Source: Phlyctochytrium arcticum (taxonomy: Eukaryota; Chytridiomycota; Chytridiomycetes; Chytridiales; Chytridiaceae). From it: 64,000 nt of DNA. Shown here piece by piece: positions 31,168 to 39,914 of this stretch (position 1 is its first letter; every line of letters begins with the position of its first letter). The stretch covers positions 248,001 through 312,000 of the forward strand of contig JAHLKI010000023.1 in NCBI GenBank assembly GCA_025602905.1, read 5' to 3'. Under the pieces are notes generated by a model, which worked only from the letters and a program-made list of their open reading frames with translations, was not told where the DNA came from and did not search any database. The translations under genes and the position numbers were made by a program.

Positions 31168-34100
31168 ATGAGTGGTATTAACACCCGATCATCTTCAGGT
31201 TTAAGACTTTTATCAGATACGAATCTAGAGAGCCCCTTCGTATCGGGCACCTTAACAGGGTTTTCTAGTGATTCAGAAATAACTGGTTTTCGTAAAGCGC
31301 AAATTGACACAATTAGTAATCAGAATGGTGAATTAGAAGTTAACCGAATTATCGCCGAAACACCGATCGAAACCACCGTTTCAGACGGTGTAGTAGACGT
31401 CTCATTGAAGATCGATCAAAATCGTCTTCGAGTGACTGATCAGAATGAATTGACCACAGCCGATCTCGGTGTCGATTCGCCGCTTGATTTTTCAAGTGGG
31501 GACAATCGGATGTCTCTGAAATATGATGATTCATGTTTATATGTAAATGAAGAAGAAAAATTATCTGTTGTTCAACGATCGCCTAAAGTTGATAGTCCCC
31601 TTTTTATAAACGATGATGGGGAGATAGAATTACGTTATAGTAACCATTTACAAAATAATGAAGGTGGGTTTGAAGACGGGACATTCTTCGAAAAGGGCCT
31701 TGAATTGAAGATTGCTAACCCGCTTTATTTCGATCCATTTAATAGTCACAAGTTATCCTTGTCGATAGATAACAGTTTAGAAATAGATGATGGAGAGTTG
31801 AAGGTAGTAGAAAAAGATTATGAATTTCCGCTTTATCGAGACGATGAAACAGTCGGAATTGAGATCCATCATCCTCTATATCTTTCCCAAATGGGACTAT
31901 CGCTAAACGCCATTCCACCTTTTGGGACTACTGGAGAAGGCGCTCTAAAACTGAACCTTGATGAAGACACGCTTGAAGTCAAAGATGATAAACTTACCGC
32001 AAAATCACAAGATGCTACAAAATTGCTTAAAGGTGCTGGAGCGATCAGTGTTTACAAGGATCCTCTTGAAAGTCTTGAAGGGGCAATTGTTAAACTCGAT
32101 GTCGATCACGAAAACTTTCAACAAACAGGGAACAAGTTAGCATTCCGCTCTACAGCCCCTGGAGAGATTCCTTATGATTCCGGGTTGTCTTCATTGCGTC
32201 GAAGCGATGCTTTTGTTTATAACGAAACTTTTCAGCAATTAAAAGTCGACCATGTAAAACTTGCGCCAAATTTCTCACCAGATAATGATGAAGCAGTCAC
32301 GAGTTCATACGTCGACCAATTGTATCAAGCGGGATCTGGAGTGGATATATCAGCAAAGGTAAATTCTCGTCGCGAGATATCGATTCGTACAGATGCTTCT
32401 TTATCGATAGACGTGAATCAAAATTTGAGTGTGAACCCTTCAGCATTTGTAAATAATCAAAGTATCCGTGTCAATAGCGAAGGAAAACTTACCTCTGGAT
32501 TGCTTTTCCAGGCAATTAACAATCTCGGAATAAGAAACAACAATGAAGTGTTTTTAGATTTACATACACAGGGAAACTTAGAATTTGATGGATCTGTGCT
32601 TACCGATTCTCGAGCATTCGGAAATGGTCTTCACGAAAACTCTTCACACGAGGTATCTCTAGACTTGACAGTTGAGGGTGCTTTGGAAATGAATGCAAGT
32701 AAAACCAACATTCGCGAGGTTTTGAGTGCCAGTAATGGTGTTAAACGCGTGGGCAACTCGATTCAAGGGGCTTATGTAGGAGGAAATGGGATATCAATAT
32801 CGGGAAGTACAATCTCGTGTACATACGAAGCGCCCGAGCCAGAAGCCGAAACTCCATATATCGGCGGAAACGGTATCGCAGTTACAGGAAAAACTATATC
32901 AAACACACTCAGTATTTTACCAGGGACAGGGATTTTAATAACTGGGGGTCCCGGTGGGCCGTACACCGTATCGAGTATAGATACATTTACTCAAAAGAAA
33001 ACGGCTCAAGATCCAACTGAAAATAAAACATCAGACACTCCACAGGAGACGTTTAAATCAGGTTCTGGCTCAACAATTGTATCGAGTGGTGGACTTGCAG
33101 GAGGGCTTGGAGGAGCAATTGCTGGAGTAATATCTATTTTTGGTGGAGGGGCTGGACTCGCAGGGGTTGCTTCAAGTGCGATAGGAGCAGTAGGTGGTTT
33201 ATCGAATGCTGTCCTAGGTGGGAGTCTTGCCGGTGGGTTCATTTCTATATTTGGGCACGAACGAAAGCAGAGGAAAGATGGAAATGATAACGGTTTATAT
33301 AACGGAGATGGAACTGCAACTATCGAAGAAGGGTCAAATGTAATTATCGCAACAATGCCTGATGTTCTTGGATGCGACACAACGCGACTATTATTTGACA
33401 CACCGCCATCATGTAGTTATCTCGGGATAACAGGGGAATACAAAACACAGGCTATTAATTTGGACATGCTTCGTCAATATGATAATGAAATTATTCTACC
33501 GAAAATTATCGATACAACTTCTGACTTACTTGCTCCTTTGCTAGAATCAACTGTTCTCAATACTGCTCTTATATACGACCTTGAGGCAAATCTCAACAAT
33601 TTTCAACCGAAAATAACGTTGGAAAACAAACTCGATTATTCCCTGTTACAAAATGTTCCCAATTTGTCCGGTTTTGCAACAACATCAAATATCGCTGCAA
33701 ATTATGTTTCTAATTCTGCACTTTCTACAACGCTTACGGGATATGTTTCTTCATCATCTTTCGCATCAGGGATGTTAAGTAAGCAAAATACTATCACATC
33801 TTCCTCTAAATTGGATTATGCTTTGCTATCGAATGTACCAAATCTTGCTTTGAAACAAGATGTCATTACTTCGAGCGCTAAACTACCGTATAGTTTGATA
33901 AGTGGGACTCCAGATTTGGCTCCATATGCGTTAACAACTTCTTTAACATCAGGTTTAGCAACGAAACAATCGACAATTACTAATTCGTTATTGCTTTCAG
34001 GAGTCGATACAGTATCTTCTCCATTATTAACAGATACATTTACAAGCGTGCCAACAGGAGCATTAGGTGGAACTGCTACTTACGATAGTACGAACAAATA

Positions 34101-36498
34101 TGTAATTTTGCAACAAAACAATCAGACATATTCCAATGGCAATATTACCTATACAGTACCGAATCTTGGCAGATATTGGACTTTACAATGTGATCTGTTG
34201 TATTCATCATATCGGCAAGACGAAGGCATCACTGTTTCTTGCGGAGGTTATATTGCTTCTTTTAGCGGGTATTTTCAATATACTCGTTTGTATACACCAG
34301 ATGGAACGTACAAAGAAGTCGCTGCATCTCTCCCTCGAGACGTTTTTGCAACGGTAAGAATGAAAGTCATCTACGACACGATTCAATTATATGTTAATAA
34401 TACTCTAATTACAACTTGGACAAACAATTCAACAAACATTCCTCCAGCCACCAATGTAACTATTTTAATTAATGGTCAATCCGGAGGATTTGCTGCTACG
34501 AAATTGTTGGATAATTTGTCACTTGTTCAAGACAGTAATGCTACGGAATCGATAAAGTTTTCTCCACTTAATGGAAAGGTAACTAGTCAAATTTCCACAC
34601 TAGATGATGGAAATTACGGGTCATCAATGATTCTTTCTGCTTCCACAACATCTAGCGGAATTTTGCAAGAATTGATGCGATTGGGAACAACTGGTGTTAC
34701 AGTAAATAAAAAATTATTTGCAGTAGATGATATTTATACGAAGACACTCAAAGTTGCAACAGAATCCTTCGTTTCCACATCAATTAGTGCGATCCCTTTG
34801 TCCAATTATACACCTTTATCGACATTCAACAGTCGAGTCGCTACAGTAGATAATCGCTTTTCACCGATCGAGTCGAGACAGGCTTTGTTAAAAGCATTGT
34901 CAAATAAAGATACGATCGACTTATCGAGTGGGGATGTTGTCAATATTCTCCCTATTTCAAAACTTGACACTAGTACGTTACAAACTCTTATTACTTCGGC
35001 AAATGCTAGTCAAATCAAAACAACATTAGGTCTGTCCCCATCTGCGACAAGTGGGACTATTGAGTATGCAAATATTCTAAATAAACCAACATTCGGGGCT
35101 CTTTCCTTAAAGAATAGTGTCGACTTGTCAACATCAGATTCAATAGGAAATCTCGACTTTGCGAGAATATCAAATACTCCAAGTTATGTATTGACGAGCA
35201 ATTTCGATTCTCGTATTACACCAATCGAGACAAAGTTGACTGGTTTCGACTCTTCGATAACGTCGAAACTTTTGACTCTTAATCTCGGAACAGGAAGTCA
35301 ACCGTCAGGTATCGTTATTAATGCTCCGTCATCGGCTGTGAATGGTAATGCAGTTATCAATATGAACAACGCCTCGTCCAGTTGCAATTGGGGTCTGTAT
35401 CATTCAGGTCAAAACGGAACCGCTGGCTTGCTGAATGGAAGTCTCGGCTTTTACAATTTTACGTTATCTTCTCATATTCTTCAATTACGACCTGAAGGCT
35501 CTGTTATCATTACGACAACCACTGATTCTGCAAGTGCAACAAGTGGTGCACTTACAGTTGCTGGAGGTGTTTCGATCGCAAAGAAGTTATATGTAGGGAA
35601 TGATCTAATTATAGGAGGAAGTTCGTTAAGCACAAACATCACTACAAATTCGTACCTTTACGTAAAGGGAAATTCCAATCCTTGGACCACAACATTGTCT
35701 ACACCGGGTCTCTTCATGGTTTATGACACTTCGCAAAATTTCGGGGTTATTCAATCCATAGTGAAGAGTACAAATATTTCTTATCCGTTACGGTTGGAAG
35801 CCTCCTATGTACATATTCCAGGTACAACCGATTCCACCGGGGTGGATTCAGGGGCGTTTCTAGTGAGTGGAGGAGCCTCTGTTGCTAAAAAATTGGTCAT
35901 AGGGACTATATTGGACACTGGTGTATCAGCAACATCACAACATACGATTCAAACGTCTTCAGCATCTGATGTTCTCAAAATTAAGAATCGTGCTAATAAC
36001 GGGTACGCTTCCATTCTGTTTGAATCGGGTTCAAACGTGCAAGCCTCTATCGGTGTTGGCGGAAGCACAGTTTCAAATCCGACTACAAATCGACTCTATT
36101 TAAAATCTCCATCGATCTATCTCGATGCTCAAGACATTTCATACCCGGGAGGTTTTCTTACTCGAACACTTGGAAAAACGGTATTCGATAATCTAACTGT
36201 ATCTGCCTCAAATAGTGTTAGTTTTACAACAGAACGAAGCGTTCAGATGTTCACGGGATGTGTAAGTGCATTTGGGACGACTACCCAACAAGGGATAACG
36301 TTTTTATGTAAAATCGATGGAGTAGTAGTTAAAACTTTTTACTTCTTCTTTAATCAAGCAGGTTTGCATATGCGTTTACCTTTTTCGTTTATCTGTACAG
36401 ATCTTAGTCCAGGTGTTCATGGGTTTCAAATAACCGCAGCAGGAAACGTTTCGATGGATATCAATTCCAGGATAGACTTATGCTTCATTGAATGGTAG
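31168..36498 (+). CDS. Giant trimeric-fibre/attachment protein (1776 aa)
   Basis: The largest viral gene. Residues ~70-560 contain many short repeats of the type DSPLDFSSGDNRMSLKYD and NPLYFDPFNSHKLSLSID. The PL...G.L.L pattern is like adenovirus fibre shafts (triple beta-spiral). A Gly-rich hydrophobic stretch follows at ~635-695 (GGLAGGLGGAIAGVISIFGG). After it come phage-like repeats (LDYSLLQNVPNL, LDYALLSNVPNL), a lectin-like beta-sandwich region (~960-1130), and two SGALTVAGGVSIAKKLYVG-type repeats known in viral fibres (~1450 and ~1570). The C-terminus (~1660-1776) is a compact beta domain, plausibly the receptor-binding knob. Role by analogy: spike or fibre for attachment. Confidence 0.8.
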   Translation: MSGINTRSSSGLRLLSDTNLESPFVSGTLTGFSSDSEITGFRKAQIDTISNQNGELEVNRIIAETPIETTVSDGVVDVSLKIDQNRLRVTDQNELTTADLGVDSPLDFSSGDNRMSLKYDDSCLYVNEEEKLSVVQRSPKVDSPLFINDDGEIELRYSNHLQNNEGGFEDGTFFEKGLELKIANPLYFDPFNSHKLSLSIDNSLEIDDGELKVVEKDYEFPLYRDDETVGIEIHHPLYLSQMGLSLNAIPPFGTTGEGALKLNLDEDTLEVKDDKLTAKSQDATKLLKGAGAISVYKDPLESLEGAIVKLDVDHENFQQTGNKLAFRSTAPGEIPYDSGLSSLRRSDAFVYNETFQQLKVDHVKLAPNFSPDNDEAVTSSYVDQLYQAGSGVDISAKVNSRREISIRTDASLSIDVNQNLSVNPSAFVNNQSIRVNSEGKLTSGLLFQAINNLGIRNNNEVFLDLHTQGNLEFDGSVLTDSRAFGNGLHENSSHEVSLDLTVEGALEMNASKTNIREVLSASNGVKRVGNSIQGAYVGGNGISISGSTISCTYEAPEPEAETPYIGGNGIAVTGKTISNTLSILPGTGILITGGPGGPYTVSSIDTFTQKKTAQDPTENKTSDTPQETFKSGSGSTIVSSGGLAGGLGGAIAGVISIFGGGAGLAGVASSAIGAVGGLSNAVLGGSLAGGFISIFGHERKQRKDGNDNGLYNGDGTATIEEGSNVIIATMPDVLGCDTTRLLFDTPPSCSYLGITGEYKTQAINLDMLRQYDNEIILPKIIDTTSDLLAPLLESTVLNTALIYDLEANLNNFQPKITLENKLDYSLLQNVPNLSGFATTSNIAANYVSNSALSTTLTGYVSSSSFASGMLSKQNTITSSSKLDYALLSNVPNLALKQDVITSSAKLPYSLISGTPDLAPYALTTSLTSGLATKQSTITNSLLLSGVDTVSSPLLTDTFTSVPTGALGGTATYDSTNKYVILQQNNQTYSNGNITYTVPNLGRYWTLQCDLLYSSYRQDEGITVSCGGYIASFSGYFQYTRLYTPDGTYKEVAASLPRDVFATVRMKVIYDTIQLYVNNTLITTWTNNSTNIPPATNVTILINGQSGGFAATKLLDNLSLVQDSNATESIKFSPLNGKVTSQISTLDDGNYGSSMILSASTTSSGILQELMRLGTTGVTVNKKLFAVDDIYTKTLKVATESFVSTSISAIPLSNYTPLSTFNSRVATVDNRFSPIESRQALLKALSNKDTIDLSSGDVVNILPISKLDTSTLQTLITSANASQIKTTLGLSPSATSGTIEYANILNKPTFGALSLKNSVDLSTSDSIGNLDFARISNTPSYVLTSNFDSRITPIETKLTGFDSSITSKLLTLNLGTGSQPSGIVINAPSSAVNGNAVINMNNASSSCNWGLYHSGQNGTAGLLNGSLGFYNFTLSSHILQLRPEGSVIITTTTDSASATSGALTVAGGVSIAKKLYVGNDLIIGGSSLSTNITTNSYLYVKGNSNPWTTTLSTPGLFMVYDTSQNFGVIQSIVKSTNISYPLRLEASYVHIPGTTDSTGVDSGAFLVSGGASVAKKLVIGTILDTGVSATSQHTIQTSSASDVLKIKNRANNGYASILFESGSNVQASIGVGGSTVSNPTTNRLYLKSPSIYLDAQDISYPGGFLTRTLGKTVFDNLTVSASNSVSFTTERSVQMFTGCVSAFGTTTQQGITFLCKIDGVVVKTFYFFFNQAGLHMRLPFSFICTDLSPGVHGFQITAAGNVSMDINSRIDLCFIEW

Positions 36499-36513
36499 GG
36501 TAAGCAGCCAGTA

Positions 36514-36758
36514 GAGAATCATAGACTAGACATAGCCATATCGATCTAGGATTTATTTGTCTCCAAACATGAAGAGAAGAGATATAGATTTTTTTTTAAT
36601 CTTGTAGAAAAAACATGAAGAGAGAAATTCTAGCAATTCTAGCCGGTATTTGAGAGATATTTTTAGAAACTGAAAAGAAAAACGTTTTTTAAAAAAGTAA
36701 AATGAAATTGAGAATGAGAGAGGCAAAAAAAGGGACGAAAAAGGGCTAGAAGTGTTAG
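36514..36758 (+). repeat. Dispersed cargo-flanking repeat, copy B
   Basis: Full-length copy of about 245 bases, starting GAATCATAGACTAGACATAG and ending GGGCTAGAAGTGTTAG. It lies between the fibre stop and the 3' end of the minus-strand gene at 36773, opening the cargo segment. Confidence 0.9.
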
Positions 36759-36772
36759 ATCCACGGTGAGAT

Positions 36773-37099
36773 TCATTCTGTTTCGATTTGCAGAGTTTCC
36801 AATGCGTTATTATTATCTGTTGCGATAATCAAAACGTGTTTACAAATCGCGATATAGCCACTGGAATAAAGGAATTCTCTGTAATTTTGACGATATTCTG
36901 GCAGTTTCAATCGTGAACAAATTGAGGCAATCTTTTGAAAAATAAATCGGTTTTCACTAGTACATTTCACATAGATAAGAACTTTCTCTTTATCGCTAAA
37001 TTGCATCTGTTCGCATAGTTGCGTAAACGTTTTCCAATTGGTACACGATTTTGTGAAATTAAGAACCGTATGTCCCTCAATAATTCGTTTTATTGGCAT
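36773..37099 (-). CDS. Unrecognised small protein (108 aa)
   Basis: MPIKRIIEGHTVLNFTKSC start; mixed alpha/beta composition with FIFQKIASICSRLKLPEY in the middle and CKHVLIIATDNNNALETL near the end. No motif recognised. It is the 3'-most gene of a minus-strand cargo run, and its stop is 15 bases from repeat copy B. About 540 bases of non-coding sequence lie upstream. Confidence 0.55.
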   Translation of the reverse strand: MPIKRIIEGHTVLNFTKSCTNWKTFTQLCEQMQFSDKEKVLIYVKCTSENRFIFQKIASICSRLKLPEYRQNYREFLYSSGYIAICKHVLIIATDNNNALETLQIETE

Positions 37100-37641
37100 A
37101 TTTTATTTCGTTGCTATATAATGATCAGTCCTAAACATTGACTTAAAACTGTTTTTCTGCGACTGGTCCACCTGGACTTGCTATTTTATAAAGATTGTGA
37201 CACATATAGAGCGCCTTGAAACGCATCTTCCTAACCATAAAGAAATATTTCAAGAGGGAGGGGCACCGCTCCTACTAATAATTCGGTGTCAAACCAAAAA
37301 AGAGCATTAAAGTACATGCTGTTTTTGAAATGCGTTAGAATGACCTATTTTAATTATGTGTGTGTTATTGAACAAGTCCTGAAATACTGACTTTAAACTG
37401 TTTCAAACTTTTTCAACTTATCTCTAGATAGATTTTGCCTTTCTTCTCTAGTTGGTACAGAGGTATATGGAATTCTGGATATAAGTAAAAATTCATATTT
37501 ATTTCAAGGAGCCATTTGACAGGCGACTTACAAAACAGAAATAATGTCAAAAGGAAACGGTCCTCTTCCTACTAAGAATGCGACGGATCAAAAAGAACAA
37601 TATATATTCCTTGTTGTTTTTGAAAATGCCGGCTTACACTA
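37100..37641. other. Non-coding stretch with a degraded internal duplication
   Basis: Sequence around 37125-37330 resembles 37370-37620 (for example ACTGACTTTAAACTGTTT against TTGACTTAAAACTGTTT, and CTCCTACTAATAATTCGG against CTTCCTACTAAGAATGCG). It looks like an old tandem duplication that no longer codes. No open frame with support. Confidence 0.4.
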
Positions 37642-37938
37642 TTATTCCTCATCCTTCTCATCCTCATCATCCTCATCATCTTCTTTAAAGCAGTGTTTGT
37701 ATTTTGACTTCAAATGTGTAACATTTGCGAGATTTTCTAGGTATGTAAAAGTGCTTTCTCGAAACTTGACCAAATCTTTAATGGCATTTAAAAACTCTTT
37801 TTTCTTTTCAAAATCTGGGATCTTGGCTATAATTTTAACCACTCTACTTAGAATATCACAAATGTAATATCTATCTTCAATTGCCAACCATTCCTCATTA
37901 CTGCCGCTGTCTGTCACTGGTGGTTCCATTAGTTTCAT
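37642..37938 (-). CDS. Acidic-tailed helical protein, paralogue 1 (98 aa)
   Basis: A helical body (YYICDILSRVVKIIAKIPDF, then KKKEFLNAIKDLVKF and TYLENLANVTHLKSKYKHCF) and a tail of almost only Asp and Glu (EDDEDDEDEKDEE). It aligns with the neighbouring 86-residue protein at 38029-38289 over the KKKEFLN...YLEN...KYKxxF core, so the pair arose by duplication. Acidic tails of this kind occur in histone- or DNA-mimicking proteins, but no function can be assigned. Confidence 0.55.
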   Translation of the reverse strand: MKLMEPPVTDSGSNEEWLAIEDRYYICDILSRVVKIIAKIPDFEKKKEFLNAIKDLVKFRESTFTYLENLANVTHLKSKYKHCFKEDDEDDEDEKDEE

Positions 37939-38028
37939 TCTGTCTTTTAATTTTAGTATGCAGAATAAATGGTATTCTTTAAACGCACAGATTATAGAAA
38001 ACGAATAATATGAAAAATTGCGTGTTTT

Positions 38029-38289
38029 CTAATCTTCCTCGTCAACCATGACCCGCTTGTACTTTTTTTTAAAAAAACCTTTGTACTTTTCCTCTATCTC
38101 GGCTATGATAATCGAGTTTTCGAGATATTTTATTGTTTCCTCATCTAGATCGGGGATCTTTTTTTTTAGATCATTCAGAAATTCTCTTTTTTTATCTAAT
38201 GCGATAATTCTTTCGAAAATCTCAACAATACGTTGATGAATTTCATCTGATGGATTATCGCTGCTGCTATATCGATCAAATAGTACCAT
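38029..38289 (-). CDS. Acidic helical protein, paralogue 2 (86 aa)
   Basis: Shares with the 37642 gene the order IVEIFERIIA, DKKREFLNDLKKKI, TIKYLENSI and EEKYKGFFKKKYKR, then a short acidic end (VDEED). Its upstream 45 bases (38292-38336) are almost identical to those upstream of the gene at 38337-38690, suggesting a common promoter. Function unknown. Confidence 0.55.
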   Translation of the reverse strand: MVLFDRYSSSDNPSDEIHQRIVEIFERIIALDKKREFLNDLKKKIPDLDEETIKYLENSIIIAEIEEKYKGFFKKKYKRVMVDEED

Positions 38290-38291
38290 CC

Positions 38292-38336
38292 TTTACTTAT
38301 TCTCAAGAATAAAGAGTTTTCTTGAAAATGCGTTTA
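38292..38336 (-). promoter_or_regulatory. Duplicated 45-bp upstream element, copy 1
   Basis: CTTTACTTATTCTCAAGAAT and AAAGAGTTTTCTTGAAAATG (plus-strand reading) recur at 38692-38737 with a single change. Each copy begins right at the start codon of a minus-strand gene, so it is most simply a shared promoter/leader. It includes a CTCAAG...CTTGA dyad. Confidence 0.65.
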
Positions 38337-38690
38337 TCACGTCTCTTTCCTCAGACGATCCATTTCATTTTGCACTCTTTCCTTCCAGTTTGCATGCCAT
38401 GGATAATCCCTGGTATCAAAATATTTATTCTGCAAGTCGATACATGGCAGTTCTTTTCTGCAAACTTTACAACCAGGAAGTTCACGCTCTATCGGTTTAA
38501 CACTTTCCAAGTATTCCAAGTCATGCACATAATCTCTTGGGAAGCGATGCGGTAATTCAAATTCGCTTGGTTGATACTCTTTTACACATTTTTTCATACA
38601 GAAGGATCTGTCACATCCAAAACAGCATTCAGAATCACCTTCTAGGAACGTCTCGCCACATCCGTCACAAATTTCAATATCTAACCCCAT
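38337..38690 (-). CDS. Zinc-binding Cys-rich protein, RING/PHD-like spacing (117 aa)
   Basis: The N-terminus reads IEICDGCGETF then ECCFGCDRSFCMKKC: seven to eight Cys in C-x2-C...C-x2-C...C-x3-C spacing, enough for two zinc ions. A second pair, CKVCRKELPC, is near residue 80. The overall look is like a degenerate RING, PHD or FYVE-type finger, and I cannot decide among them. If RING-like it might act with the nearby F-box-like protein in ubiquitin transfer, which is speculation. Confidence 0.6.
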   Translation of the reverse strand: MGLDIEICDGCGETFLEGDSECCFGCDRSFCMKKCVKEYQPSEFELPHRFPRDYVHDLEYLESVKPIERELPGCKVCRKELPCIDLQNKYFDTRDYPWHANWKERVQNEMDRLRKET

Positions 38691-38691
38691 C

Positions 38692-38737
38692 TTTACTTAT
38701 TCTCAAGTATAAAGAGTTTTCTTGAAAATGCGTTTGA
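38692..38737 (-). promoter_or_regulatory. Duplicated 45-bp upstream element, copy 2
   Basis: Second copy of the element at 38292-38336, immediately before the start codon at 38690. The near identity over 45 bases, but not in the coding regions that follow, points to a recently copied promoter. Confidence 0.65.
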
Positions 38738-38744
38738 ATTACAA

Positions 38745-39179
38745 TTAGAGAAAATTCTCTTGTTCTTGCAATTGCCCGTCTAGAAATCCGAAAATGCTTT
38801 TAATGTTAGCCATTGACAGAGGTTTCGCATAAAATTCAGTTGCACCAGCGTCTATCGCTGCGTTTCCGAGATGAGGACTAGAAGAAAAAGCGATGATTTT
38901 TATCGGAGTTTCGTTTATATCCGTTTCAAATTTTCGAATAAAGGATATTAGTCTAAGCCCATCTGGAGCGCTATCTTTCTTTCCCCCCTCATGTTGGTTT
39001 ATGAAATTTAGATCTGTGAAAATCGTCTCAATATCTTCAAAGTTTGCATAAATAAGATCCATCGCAGTATCGATATTAAGACATATTACAATTGACAGTT
39101 GTTTGTAGATGTTTGTAATCATTCTTTTAACGATTTTTGCTCCGAGACTGTTATCATCTACTATGATCACAAAACGCAT
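38745..39179 (-). CDS. CheY-like response-regulator receiver domain (144 aa)
   Basis: A single receiver domain of two-component phosphorelays. All signature residues are present in order: acidic pair in RFVIIVDDN (Asp8, Asp9), phospho-acceptor in ETIFTDLNF (Asp56), Ser/Thr switch in IKIIAFSSSP (Ser99-100), and invariant Lys in DAGATEFYAKPL (Lys119). The alternating beta/alpha pattern and length fit a complete domain with no output module. Starting at 39179 places MRFVIIVDDN at the N-terminus, as in CheY; the longer frame from 39248 would overlap the next gene. It could intercept phosphate from fungal hybrid histidine kinases via Ypd1-like transfer proteins. Confidence 0.85.
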   Translation of the reverse strand: MRFVIIVDDNSLGAKIVKRMITNIYKQLSIVICLNIDTAMDLIYANFEDIETIFTDLNFINQHEGGKKDSAPDGLRLISFIRKFETDINETPIKIIAFSSSPHLGNAAIDAGATEFYAKPLSMANIKSIFGFLDGQLQEQENFL

Positions 39180-39220
39180 TAACTTTAATGTATCGCAACA
39201 AAAGAAACGATATTTGCGAT

Positions 39221-39625
39221 TCAGGAGGTACGGTTTACAAGACCCCATTTAACAGGCTGATAATCTTTTAATCGTCCGTCATACCTCCATTTCATACGGA
39301 TTTCTTTATCATCCCCTACCCACTCCTTTGTTATTATCCACTTATTCCTTATCCACGTGTAAGATGGATATTCATGTCTGCCACGATATTTTATACGAAA
39401 AGCGAACTCCTTATTTGTAGAACTTAATTTTATCGTTGCTGAATCCCCTTTATTACCTTTAACCGGATGAGAAATCGTTGCCCATTTCTCATTTTTTAAC
39501 CTCCTGCAAACCTCACGCACGGGATTAATATTATACATTCTTGCAACTGTATAATAGTCATCTGTATCCAAATAATCTAAAATACGCAATCCGACATCGA
39601 GAGGTAGATCGTCAAAGAGATTCAT
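39221..39625 (-). CDS. F-box-like protein (134 aa)
   Basis: The N-terminus MNLFDDLPLDVGLRILDYLDTDDYYTVARM fits the F-box pattern: LP x D V x L x I L x Y L followed by a helix. F-box proteins dock substrates to SCF ubiquitin ligases through Skp1. The rest (FRIKYRGRHEYPSYTW, MKWRYDGRLKDY) is Trp/Tyr-rich beta sequence without a named repeat and could be the substrate-binding part. F-box genes are known in giant viruses and poxviruses; here the short length is unusual. It begins just inside repeat copy C. Confidence 0.6.
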   Translation of the reverse strand: MNLFDDLPLDVGLRILDYLDTDDYYTVARMYNINPVREVCRRLKNEKWATISHPVKGNKGDSATIKLSSTNKEFAFRIKYRGRHEYPSYTWIRNKWIITKEWVGDDKEIRMKWRYDGRLKDYQPVKWGLVNRTS

Positions 39626-39671
39626 TTTCAATTGTTAGATCAATTTTTATAACAACGATACAACGCGTTCG

Positions 39672-39910
39672 GAGAGGATCATAGACTAGACATAGCCTTT
39701 TTGATCTAGGTTAATTTTGTTTCGAAACATGGAGATAAGAGATTCGTTTTTTAATTTATTTTGTAGTAAAAAACATGAAGAGAGAATTTCTAGCAATTCT
39801 AGCCGGTATTTTGGAGATAATTTTACAAGGAGAGAAGAAAAACGTTTTTTATAAAAGTGAAATGAAATTGAGAATGAGAGAGGCAAAAAAAAGGCTGAAA
39901 AAGGGCTAGG
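39672..39910 (+). repeat. Dispersed cargo-flanking repeat, copy C
   Basis: About 240 bases with the same blocks as copies B and D (GATCATAGACTAGACATAGC at the start, CTAGCAATTCTAGCCGGTAT, GAGAATGAGAGAGGC, GGGCTAGG at the end). It separates the F-box gene start from the HNH gene stop at 39915. Confidence 0.9.
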
Positions 39911-39914
39911 TTTT

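Noticed and set aside
33006..33401. 131-residue minus-strand Pro-rich frame opposite the fibre gene
   Set aside because: It is the antisense shadow of the Gly-rich fibre segment.
39180..39248. N-terminal extension of the receiver-domain protein
   Set aside because: It overlaps the F-box-like gene and has a Cys/Lys-rich non-homologous look; the CheY-like start at 39179 is the natural one.
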